Under the pieces are notes generated by a model, which had not been told where the DNA came from, did no database searches, and worked only from the letters and a program-made list of their open reading frames with translations. The translations under genes and the position numbers were made by a program. DNA of 64,000 bases from Drechslerella dactyloides (Eukaryota; Ascomycota; Orbiliomycetes; Orbiliales; Orbiliaceae). The stretch's first letter is position 1, and each line of letters starts with the position of its first letter. This document shows, one piece after another, positions 54,859 to 64,000 of the stretch. The stretch spans positions 3,720,001 through 3,784,000 of the forward strand of contig JAGTWJ010000017.1 in assembly GCA_020064725.1 (NCBI GenBank), given 5' to 3'.

Positions 54859-56528
54859 TGTCTTCTGACTCCACCGGTTAAAATACGGCAGTCTGGCTCG
54901 CGAGACAATGTCTTCTGGGACGCCTATAATACAGCAAACGGACAAAAAATGACAGTCCACCAGCAGTCTTGGCTTCAGCAGCCACACGCCGGCAAGGTCC
55001 CACCGTTTTGCTCTCATAATATAGTGACGTGTGTAGCTAGCGCTCATTTTTGTAAAAAAGCCATATGTTGGTTTTCTTTGATAGTATTAGTTCCCAGCCA
55101 ATTTTATATAGTTGCATCTTGCAGCCCTGTAACCCATCACTCTTGCTAATACAGTCCCGTATATTAAGGTATTCCTTAAGAGAGTACGTCGGTCTGCCTG
55201 ACTAGTGAGACAACTATCCGTCAGCCTTTCGCTCAGCCTGCGAGTCGCTATATCCGGAGTATAGAAATATATAGAAACAACCCAAAAGGCGAGGCCAAAG
55301 TTATATACAGGGAACATCGAAACATGCATGGAAAATTATTTAAAAGATATTACTCGGTGGCTGCGCTGTAGCACTTTAACCTGGCCGCCCCGTATACCCG
55401 GATAAAGATGTATGTATATGTACATACCTTATTGCGTTCAAACGTAGACGCCTTGCAGTCGACGCCCATATATATACCTACCACCCCACCTTTCTAAGGG
55501 CCCCGACTGCAAGGCCTTAAGGTATCTACGTCTACGGCGGTGCCTATACCTCTGTCTGAGTACTCGTACCTGTGTCTGTGTCTATATCTATATCTATTGC
55601 TACTTGTCATTTTAGAAGACCTTAGAATAACACAAAAGCCCACTTCGGGAATATGCCCCCCTAACTTTCAGCTCCTGCAAAAGGGAGGGTCTGGTTTACG
55701 AGATCAGAGCATCAATAAAGTATTAAGAACTACGTGAAGACGAGCAGCGGTAACCAAAAATGGAGAAAAAGGAGAAAATTGCAATGCTCGTTTGCCGGCC
55801 TAGTATTGGCAGTCTGGTTTGTGAGATAAAATGTTCGAAGTATTAGTTCCAGCTTCAAATACTTGAAATTAACTGGTCTCGCAGACTAGACCTATTCAGT
55901 TCCAAGAATAGTTTGGCTCTACGAGACTGAATTTAGATGTATACGATACCAAATTATCGGGATCGATTACTTACGTATACCATAGAACACAACAGGTTTG
56001 AATATTTGAACCAGAAGTTAACCCAGGACTTTTATTCCGAAACAGGCGGAATGATCTGAGCTCATCGATCCCTTTAGTATTTCGCTGCCTATATTAGCTG
56101 GCTGTACTCTATAAACCACCAGATATTGGCTCGACAGGTTCGACCAGCCAAATCCATAGACGGTTTAATATGCATCGGCCGGGTTCTGGCGCAACCGTGT
56201 TGGCCCTGCAGGGTCGATGGCTAGATGCTACAGGCCCACGTTAAACCTGCGTATACGAGATCTATAGTTAAGTAAGTAATTATATATAGTTAAGACTGTG
56301 CATCACGACTCGGGCGAGTTTCTGTTTAGAACTTTAGAAGTTTGGCCTACGAGACGAGTGGTATTGTATTGTAATATATTTTACGACTTCAAACTTCCAG
56401 CTAGCTGGCCCGCATGCGCATATACTGTCTTATGAACCAGAATCCGAGCGCACGTAGCACGTATACAATATTGGACCGGAACCCTGACTTTAACAACGGT
56501 GTTACCTTTTTCTTCGCAAACCAGATTG
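54859..56528. repeat. Cluster of short quasi-palindromic repeats, core GTYTGGYYTRCGAGAY
   Basis: Copies read at 54891-54908 (+), 55689-55708 (+), 55812-55831 (+), 55872-55891 (-), 55911-55930 (+), 56340-56357 (+) and, degenerate, 56512-56528 (-). Two more form the ends of the 55-bp element at 44046-44100. The core is close to self-complementary (TGGTCTCGCAAACCA-like). The copies at 55812 and 55872 face each other and, with the A+T-rich inner arms, form an imperfect inverted repeat of about 80 bp. The copy at 54891 ends next to one of two direct 9-mers TGTCTTCTG (54859-54867 and 54909-54917). This fits a family of tiny non-autonomous inverted-repeat elements. Confidence 0.6.
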
Positions 56529-59083
56529 TACAATTGTAAAGGTCATGACATCCTGGTTCAGAAAACCGACCCAAGTACATGCAATAAGTGTCACCGCACT
56601 ATCCTCGCCGTTAATCGTGGGAAAATAACGCGAAAGCAACGGCCTGCTTTCCACAAACGGTAGTATAATTAGAGCCCAGTAGGACACCACTTTAAGCAAG
56701 CAAGCACGCAGTGCTTTTACCGGATGCATGCGGCTCACATGTGGCTTTCAGTTTGCATGCATCGAGTTCGCTAGGCGAGATCTCGGTAGGACCTGGGCGT
56801 CGTCGAGGTGAATGCCACCCGCACTTGTGCGCACCCAAGCGGCCGACCGCATCGGCACTCGGAGGATATTTATATGCATCTTTTCGTGTATGTCGATGTC
56901 TTTAGGTTGATTGGATGTAGCTGAATATATAGCTGCGTGGTCTGTTGCCATGACATATGTCATAACGTTGCAGTTTCTTCCGCTGGGTGTTGGAAATATC
57001 TGCATGCGGCAACATCCTATCGTCGACTCGACAGCTGCAAGGTTTATTTACAAGTTATAATAACAGGATGCAATATTTTCCTAAAATTATACAGAAATGA
57101 ACAGACAATGGCCGGTTGGTCTGAGAATCTCGCTATTCCTCCTAACTTAAAAAAAATAATGTTGAGTATTTCGACCCATAGCGACTCATTGTCAGACACA
57201 CATAAAATTCCGACCCTGATTAATGCACCAAACTTCCTGCCGACCGACAATTATATAAGCACAAATGCTTTCAACAAGTTAATAATTTACGACAGACACC
57301 TCTCGCAGTAAGATTTCAATTCGAAACGTATGGTGCGGCGGTGCAATCACGCAGCGTAACCAGCCCAACCCTATACGTCGCTATGCACATATATGCATAT
57401 CTGTATGCACGACGTGCATGAACCCCGACATAAGCTTGCATTACGTGTACTTTTTGCCTCCCGCCTCTATCACTTGCGTGTAGCTACGTTACGTAGGTGG
57501 AAATCAAATTAACAAACAGCCGGCCGGGTCCGTTGCATGGTATACGTACTTTTTACTTACTTAAGTAGTTACCACGGTCGTTTGGACCTGAGATATATAT
57601 ATCTCCAAGTGAAGTCTAACGCGTCTCTGTCTAGAGCGTATCTGGTTATTAAGAATCTCTAATGGAGATTCGGCTCTAAGATTTTGAGTTTCTGGCCTCA
57701 ACGTATACACTGTAGCAATTGGAGTTACGGTTGCTTAGTGAATGTCGGATCACTCCGGTGTTTACACCCCTCCACAGAGCCACTGTGTGAAGAGACGGCG
57801 TAAGGCCAAGCTTTTTACGTCCCAGTGCATACACGCACAGTCACATATTTCTCAGGTAATCGCGCCACATGTAGCTATAGCTGCGGGGGTATAGGTGATG
57901 GATAGTACAGTGCTTCAACTTGACTCCAATGGTTGGGTAAACAGCGTCGGCTCAACTTGCATGCGTGCAGGTGGTTATCCGCGAGCCAGATCATGTAGAC
58001 CACATGCCGAGCTCCGTCTTGTCCGTACGCCAACTCGTGTATACGCGACTAGTCTCCAACGAATTGAGACTTGTGGAAACAAATGGAGTAGTTTCGCGTG
58101 CGTTTATCCGTTAGCCCGATTCTTTATCTCGAAATTCCCCATACTCCCCGGTAGCGGGATCTACGGTCATATTCAAATATGGCAAGTATAGCTGCTATTC
58201 TCAGACCAAGTATGTTGGCCTACCGGCTGGAGTTTCTTGAACTATTGCACCCGAGCATCTTGCTAACTGCTAATGTTTCGCTACCTGCGACTAACATGAG
58301 CGGTACCGGCCATATTATCGTGCAAACATAAGCATGTACTGTACATTCGCCAACCTGCCTACTCTTTTCCGGGGTTAAAATTTCCACCACTTATGACAAC
58401 CATCAAAATTTCTAGTCGCTGACTTGATGCCATGTTGCTGGCGGTTTTAGTTGTTGAAGGGCATTAGATGTTAACGCGTTAACAGTGTCCCTCATGGCAG
58501 GGGGCAGTGCAATCCTGTGCTGTTGCCTGACTACTGGATCCAGACTCATTGCATTAGGTCGAAAAAAACTGCCAAGAACGGTAGATGTTTCTTGAAGCAA
58601 GTCCCCGAATTGCGATTCAAACGCACCAAGTAGTACACGTACATGCACACATATTCACACATCTGAACATATAGTCATACATCTGTGAGATATCTGCAGG
58701 CAGAACAGCGAACTAACCAGGACGTCAGCCGTTTTGAGCGAAAGTGGATCTAGATCCTACTGAGGCTAGCCCGCTCGAGCCACGTCCGGTAAGTAACCGG
58801 CAGGGTGCATGCATATATCAACCTTGTCAACTATTCCGTAAACTTCGGGGCCGCAGCATTTGCCCTTCCCACCACGGACATGCGCAAGCATGGAGGCTGG
58901 GACTTCACGACGCGGCCTTGATATCATTCTTGCTGTCGATTGGGGAAAACCTATAGTCCCTACGAAGGGTCTTCAAATATAATATTCATGGACAGGCCCC
59001 GGTTCGCAATGTGAAGCCAAGGCAACTCCAAAGTTAGAGACCAGTCGAATCCATATCTCCTTGATTTCGTCGTCGTCACCATC

Positions 59084-60247
59084 ATGCGGTACATTATCGT
59101 CCTATCTGCTCTGACCGCTGCGGCGTCGGCTGCTACAATCGACGTACAAATTAGCGGCCTTACTTTCAGCCCGGATAGCATCACTGCCGCCGTCGGAGAT
59201 GTCGTCTCGTTCAAATTCGCGGGAGGAAACCACACAGTTACACAGTCGGCCTTCGACGACCCTTGCAACCCTCTTGCAAATGGCATCAGCAGCGGCTGGA
59301 CCGGCTCTTCTGTTAGTGATAGATCCCTGTCCGAGTAGTAACTCGTTGTGCGAGAGCCCATTTAGCTAGCTATCCGAATGTTATTGCAATACACATATCA
59401 CGGCAACGACCGTGGAAGCATAGTCAGTGTAACGCCTGGCTGTCGAAGCTTTAGAAATACATCCAAGAGCTGTATACGTACAGCTATAATAGCAACGTCA
59501 TATATTCTTCCATACATCAACGCAGCTCTGCTATAGACTATATCTTACTGACGTATAACACACTTACAGTCGGAGACCTTCTCGATAACCATTACCAGCA
59601 CCGATCCCATATACTTCTTCTGCGCTGCACCTGGTCACTGTAACGCCGGCATGGTCGGCGCCATCAATCCTCCCACGTAAGAACCCTTTAAGCAGTCCTT
59701 GCCACATGTCCACCATGCTGACACTGAATTCCACAGAAATGGGAATACTCTTGCGGCCTATAAGAGCGCATCCGAGGGAGCAGAGGTTATAACATACCCC
59801 GGAGGCGCGTATGGCGGTGTCGTCTCGGTTCAAGGCGGCGCAGTCTCAACCGCACCGGGTGCGGGCGCCGCCCCATCTGGTGCAGCTCCGACGCTCGCTT
59901 CGAACTCATCAGCCCCTGTCACGGCCGCTGGGAACGCATCGGCCCCTGTCACGGCTGCTGGGAACTCATCGGCCCCTGCTGTTACCGCCGCGGCCGCGTC
60001 ACCCGTTACCATCGCTAACGGTAACTCGTCCACAATTCTCACTCTCGCCAACGTTGCTCCAGCCAGCTCTGGCCTCGGTAACAACTCAGCTAGCGCTACA
60101 ATCGCTGTTATTGGACCCTCTATCACCGGTAATTTCACCGGCACCCTACCTACGCCGCCACCGGCGATAGGCGGTGCTGTAACGCTGGCGGGTGGTCTAA
60201 TGACAGTTGCTATGTGTGTGCTTGGTGCGATGGCTTTCCTGGCGTAA
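59084..60247 (+). CDS. Secreted cupredoxin-domain protein with predicted GPI anchor
   Basis: Predicted 281 aa from three exons: 59084-59311, 59570-59676, 59737-60247. Introns are 258 and 60 nt. The N terminus is a signal peptide (MRYIIVLSALTAAASAA). The mature start T-I-D-V-Q-I-S-G-L-T-F-S-P opens a plastocyanin-like fold. Type 1 copper ligands are all present: H50 (G-G-N-H-T-V), C94 and H99 (F-F-C-A-A-P-G-H-C) and M104; C61 and C100 probably form a disulphide. After about residue 112 the protein is Ala/Ser/Asn/Gly-rich with many N-x-S/T sites and ends in a hydrophobic segment (L-A-G-G-L-M-T-V-A-M-C-V-L-G-A), fitting a GPI-anchor signal. Related fungal proteins are cell-surface cupredoxins with roles in copper binding or cell-wall biology that are mostly undefined. 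Activity here is inferred from intact ligands only. Confidence 0.87.
59903..59977 (+). repeat. 30-bp coding tandem repeat in the cupredoxin stalk
   Basis: Two and a half near-identical 30-bp units encode N-S/A-S-A-P-V-T-A-A-G. They lie in the Ser/Ala-rich stalk between the copper domain and the anchor. Copy number may vary between strains, changing stalk length. Confidence 0.8.
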
Positions 60248-61154
60248 TCCGTTTCGGGGTGTATACTGTTTACGGCGTCGATCAACCATGTTTAAATCCT
60301 ACAAAGGGCCCAAGTTAGCTAGATACAGTGGAAGCCAGCCTCGTATCCTCAGAAGCGGCAGGGGCGCGATTTGAGCGGAGGATACTTAATTGCGATGCCA
60401 GGAGTATTTGAAACTCCATTTGGCTAGCTTTGAGGACGGATGGAAGTTGTTTATTTGGCTCGGGGACTGGTTTTTTGATCCGATGATGCATTTGTTAATG
60501 ATTCAATGATAATATATTTGGGCGTCTAGCTTGTCTTTGGCCTTTTTCACAATCTTCCCAGCATACTCGTAGTCAAACCTCGTAGATACCCCTAGTTTCT
60601 CTTTGCGGATCGAGATCACAGCCACCGCTTGTAATGAGGGCCCGAGAGCTTATGTTTATTCTCTTGTTTGCAATATTGTACCCATTGAGCTAGTAGCAAG
60701 GGGCAAGAATCATGTAAGATTAGGTTTCTTGCAATTTTGCAAGAAGTTAATTAATACTATGCTTGATGCGGATCCCAGACATCTAGATCAGTGTACACGA
60801 CGGAGCGGCCCCAGTTTAAACTCGTCGCATATATATATGATGACAACTAGCCTGCAGCGAAAATCCGGAACATACCAGATATGTATTGTAAAGATGACGA
60901 TATGCTAAATCCCTGTTCAGTTTAGTACCTTTTGGTATACATAGTAGAGAGTCATGTCACGGGAACAGGTTAATATTGCCCGAGTAATATCATCTGAACC
61001 TCGAATAACGTGAGCTCTGCAACGGCTTCCGTGGCTGCGGTAAGAGATCGGCTGGCCCACCTTTCTGACGACAAATGTGTTGTGGTTGTTGCAATTTTTG
61101 TACGTCAGGGATCCCCTGCTTCACATCAAGGTTACGTTACCAAGGTATTAGGTA

Positions 61155-61170
61155 CTAGGTATATACCTAG
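61155..61170. repeat. 16-bp perfect palindrome
   Basis: CTAGGTATATACCTAG equals its own reverse complement, in A+T-rich intergenic DNA, surrounded by further GGTAC and TAGGTA strings. The meaning is unknown. It could be a protein-binding site or mobile-element debris. Confidence 0.4.
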
Positions 61171-63170
61171 GTAGCACAGGCCTGTTGCATGTTGCTTGAC
61201 TTTTATATCTGAACGTAGCATCTACTGGCAGCTTGTATAATGCATAAACATGTTTGAAAAATCTAGAGTAAAAGTTGGGTGGATCGCAATCGATGTTGAA
61301 GGAGGTACCATACTATATACTTATATTCTCCGAGGAAATTTATCTTGGATTAGAAGCTGGACGCACGTAGTTCTCAGGCCTAAAAATACCCTCAAGCGGA
61401 GTGCGAGACATCTGTACATATCGAAGGTCTTCTCTGTAGCGTATGCTAAGTCCGAGGTACACCATAGAAGATATTTGCATGTTGACTGTTACCTTTCAAA
61501 TAGGTTTGTAGATATACTGCGCGATCAGGGTATATTGTTTCTCGCAATTAACGGGAGAAATGTTCGATAAATTTGGAAACTTAGCTATAATTAGTTGAAT
61601 AGTTATTCGGAGAAGTAGAGAGAACTTCTCACCGGTCGGGATAATTAGTCAACCATTTTGCGAATTCTCGTCCGCTTCAGGAAAACTAGGTACCAATTTG
61701 TAAGATGTTCATACGTTCAAGGAAGATTATAATGCTGATTAAGAAGACAATCGGATATTCTTAGAAAATTGTTTTACGAATTAGGAGGAGACCTGTCCTG
61801 ATTAAGTGATTTAAAATATCGATTGGGATAAGTTTCTGATAGATATAGAAAATAATGACACTTATTCGGAAAGTATATACCTCAAAAGGGAAATCTCGGG
61901 ATTCGGGAAGCTATCTGGTGGGGCTTTGGGCTTAAAACATGAACATTGCACGTCATGATTCAGATCACAGAATAGTCATCAATCTCAGACAATGCCTGCA
62001 GGTTCCCGATTCGAAGGTTCCCGCGCGGCGACTTGTCGGAAACAGTCTTCTGCTTCATCTCTGCGCTTTTGTATCTCAAATTTCGGGAAAAGGCAAACAC
62101 GAGGTCGCATGTGCCGGTGAGAAAGAACCCTGCCTGATGGCCAGCCAGAGCCAAAAGTGGAGTTTTAAGAGATCTCGGGGCCGGTGGCACCCGATTGATC
62201 GCTTCAAGCCACTTAGAATGGCATGGGAGAATATCCGTATTTCGCGCTGTCGGAATCGAATTTCGAGCATGCACTTTGCGATGACGAGTCTAAAGCCGCC
62301 CGAGGAGCGCGGCCTCATCTCCTGCCTGCACATCAGCAGGGACGCGATACTGTAACTTCCACGTCGCGTCGACGTTCTCGCAATCACCTGCTGCTAAGAC
62401 TCATAGCGCCGTGACTGATGTCTGGGCATAATGCTCCGCCTAGTCGCGTCCTGCCTATCCAGTGAACATTCTGACATGTCCTGCCTTGTCCCAGAACCCC
62501 GGAACGAAATGCGATACGGGCTCAAAAGGGGCAGCAGAACATCAGATCGATCGATCGCTGTGCTACCTGCCCAATGAACGCCCAAACAGCCCCTCCAACG
62601 CAACATTCTAGATCTATCACGAGTTGAACATCGCGATTTCTTTCCCAAAGTTCCGCAAGACTAGTCGAGTCATTCGTATTCTGACCAGCACGAATTGCCC
62701 TGGAAGAGCCGCCCAGGGCAGCTAAACAAACATCCGGCAGCTGCCTTTTCACCCAATTCGCTGACACGCGCAAGGCCGGCGAAATTTTAACACAGGTTCC
62801 TTGCAGCTGAGTCCGCGGCCGCCTGCAGGGCCCCTGCTGTTCTGGCCCAGATGAGGCTCCACCACAAGGTTTCCCCTAAACGGCAAAATTGCCCATCCCC
62901 ACAACGACACACCACCACCCACCACCCACCAAACTATCGTGATAAACAAGCAAGCGCAGTCCCCTTTTTACCTCTTTGCCCCGGTGGCAATACGGAGCAG
63001 TTTCCTGAACAGAAGCTAACCAAGCAATGGGTAAAGTACAGTCATCCTTGCAGCCCCTCGCACGCCACGCCGTCCCGACGCCTAGGGTACTGGCGCCGCT
63101 TGGCTAGGGCTGTTCGCATTGATGGCAATTTCGACAGCCAGCAATGGCATGGCAGCCATGATCTGTAACT

Positions 63171-63177
63171 TATATAA
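63171..63177 (+). promoter_or_regulatory. Possible TATA box of the chitinase gene
   Basis: TATATAA lies about 450 bp before the ATG. If used, the 5' leader would be roughly 400 nt, consistent with the pyrimidine-rich sequence in between. A weaker TATAAT is at about 63543. Confidence 0.3.
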
Positions 63178-63625
63178 TGGCCTGGCGCGCACCGCCTTGA
63201 CTTTTTCCCGTTTCAATCGGTTGTCGTCGTCGTCGCCGTGGATTTGCATCAAGTATTGCGAATCAGCTTATTCGCTTTGCTTGCCTGCATTCCTGCCATT
63301 CATTCTTTTGTCACCCACGCTCCTTATTTCGTTTTGCATCCGTTTCCAGAAGAGAGTTGCATTATCGTGTCGTTCGATCGGAGGGGTAATTTCCTATCGC
63401 TCGATCGGTATCGTAGCGTATCTCCTCGTCCATTCCTTTGGGTAATTGCATAAGACGACAGCCCTAGCTTCAGTCACTCCTTTCTTGCTCTGAATTTTGT
63501 ATAATTACCCGTCGCACGCCACCTGCTGTTGTGGCGTTTTGATATAATCGATAGCTCACGATAATATTACATATCGATCGTTATCCCCCCCCGTACACCC
63601 TTGTACATACAGTCGCATATCCACA

Positions 63626-64000
63626 ATGTCGCCCTCCTTCAAATCACTCGCAGTGGCAGCGACCCTCGCGGCCAGCCTGCTCGTTGAGAGCGTCGCAGCA
63701 GCCGGATGGGACCCTAACTCCAGATCCATGACGGCCGTCTACTGGGGCCAGAACGGCGGAGCTTCAGTCGACCCCACTAAGCAGGAAAATCTCCTGACGA
63801 CCTGTCAGAATAAAGACATCGACATTGTCGTTGTGAGCTTCGTCACAAAGTTCAAGGGGAAATCCAACTACCCGATTGTAAGAACACCAGAGTCCCCTTG
63901 CATACCTCCATATCTTAGTCGATGTTTGATGTCAATTAGGCTAACCGCGCATATTATATAGATCAACCTGTCGAACCAGTGTGGTGGCTACCTCCCTCTC
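63626..64000 (+). CDS. Class III (GH18) chitinase, N-terminal part, cut by window end
   Basis: Exon 1 is 63626-63877 and exon 2 begins at 63962 and runs off the window. The intron is 84 nt, phase 0. GH18 enzymes hydrolyse chitin in fungal walls during growth, remodelling or autolysis. The first 25-26 residues are a signal peptide (basic start, then L-A-V-A-A-T-L-A-A-S-L-L-V-E-S-V-A-A-A). The mature protein opens with the family's M-T-A-V-Y-W-G-Q-N-G-G block, then I-D-I-V-V-V-S-F-V-T and, after the splice, I-N-L-S-N-Q-C-G-G-Y, all typical of plant-type class III chitinases of fungi. The catalytic D-x-x-D-x-D-x-E lies beyond the edge, so activity and any C-terminal chitin-binding or GPI region cannot be judged. 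Confidence 0.92.

Larger units (their letters stand above)
53794..59083. other. A+T-richer gene-free region with repeat remnants
   Basis: No supported gene; open frames stay below 130 codons. The left edge is the 3' flank of the STIMATE gene, with a 15-T tract at 53986-54000. From 54.2 kb on, TATA-type dinucleotide runs are frequent, and several copies of a short quasi-palindromic repeat cluster between 54.86 and 56.53 kb. TGCATGCA occurs at 56754 and 58806. The pattern suggests old mobile-element debris, possibly mutated by RIP, but I could not rebuild any transposase or retroelement frame. Confidence 0.55.
60248..63625. other. Intergenic region between cupredoxin and chitinase genes
   Basis: No supported gene. 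The part at 61.2-61.95 kb is distinctly A+T-rich; one 106-codon frame (61250-61570, +) has no family I recognise. On the minus strand at 61.96-62.77 kb there are adjacent frames of 84-104 codons that also match nothing known to me. From about 63.2 kb to the ATG at 63626 the sequence is pyrimidine-rich and probably chitinase leader. Confidence 0.5.

Noticed and set aside
53794..59083. Intact transposon in the repeat-bearing region
   Set aside because: No transposase, reverse transcriptase or integrase motif was found in any frame, and no long terminal repeats were seen; only short inverted motifs remain.

Overview
The window is nuclear DNA of a filamentous ascomycete (Pezizomycotina). The evidence is spliceosomal introns of mostly 50-120 nt, genes on both strands with short shared promoters, and protein families typical of the group: an Mks1/areA-type GATA-like regulator, Shr3, Saf4/CCDC130, a Pex24-family peroxin, a fungal cupredoxin with a predicted GPI anchor and a class III chitinase. 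I could not place it below subphylum. Gene models were built by hand from reading frame, splice sites and family conservation. Each complete model sums to a whole number of codons.

Layout. (1) 1-24.6 kb is almost empty of genes. The only convincing one is an Mks1-like regulator (13256-14858), with about 13 kb of non-coding DNA to its left and almost 10 kb to its right. (2) 24.6-30.1 kb holds one CCCH/CHY zinc-finger gene. Its second half is cut into tiny exons (down to 9 nt) separated by introns of up to 491 nt. (3) 31.8-53.8 kb is a compact housekeeping block: ind1 (complex I Fe-S assembly), bfr2 (rRNA processing), icp55 (mitochondrial peptidase), a Cue2-like no-go-decay nuclease, fmt1 (mitochondrial initiator tRNA formylation), saf4 (splicing), an ankyrin protein, swc4 (chromatin), nop16 (60S biogenesis), a Pex24-family peroxin, shr3 (ER packaging chaperone) and a STIMATE-family membrane protein. 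(4) 53.8-59.1 kb is A+T-richer, gene-free and carries a cluster of short quasi-palindromic repeats. (5) The right end encodes two secreted proteins, the cupredoxin and a chitinase cut off by the window edge.

How the genes relate. There is no metabolic cluster. Three genes serve mitochondria (ind1, icp55, fmt1) and two serve the nucleolus (bfr2, nop16). The latter two sit on divergent promoters carrying RRPE-like and PAC motifs respectively.

Points most worth a second look are the micro-exon architecture of the CHY gene, including a GC-AG intron; two stop-free introns whose length is a multiple of three; a 55-bp inverted-repeat insertion with 6-bp direct repeats in an intron, related to a repeat cluster 11 kb away; and a strong excess of the 8-mer TGCATGCA in the non-coding DNA. 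I found no clear novel multi-gene system.
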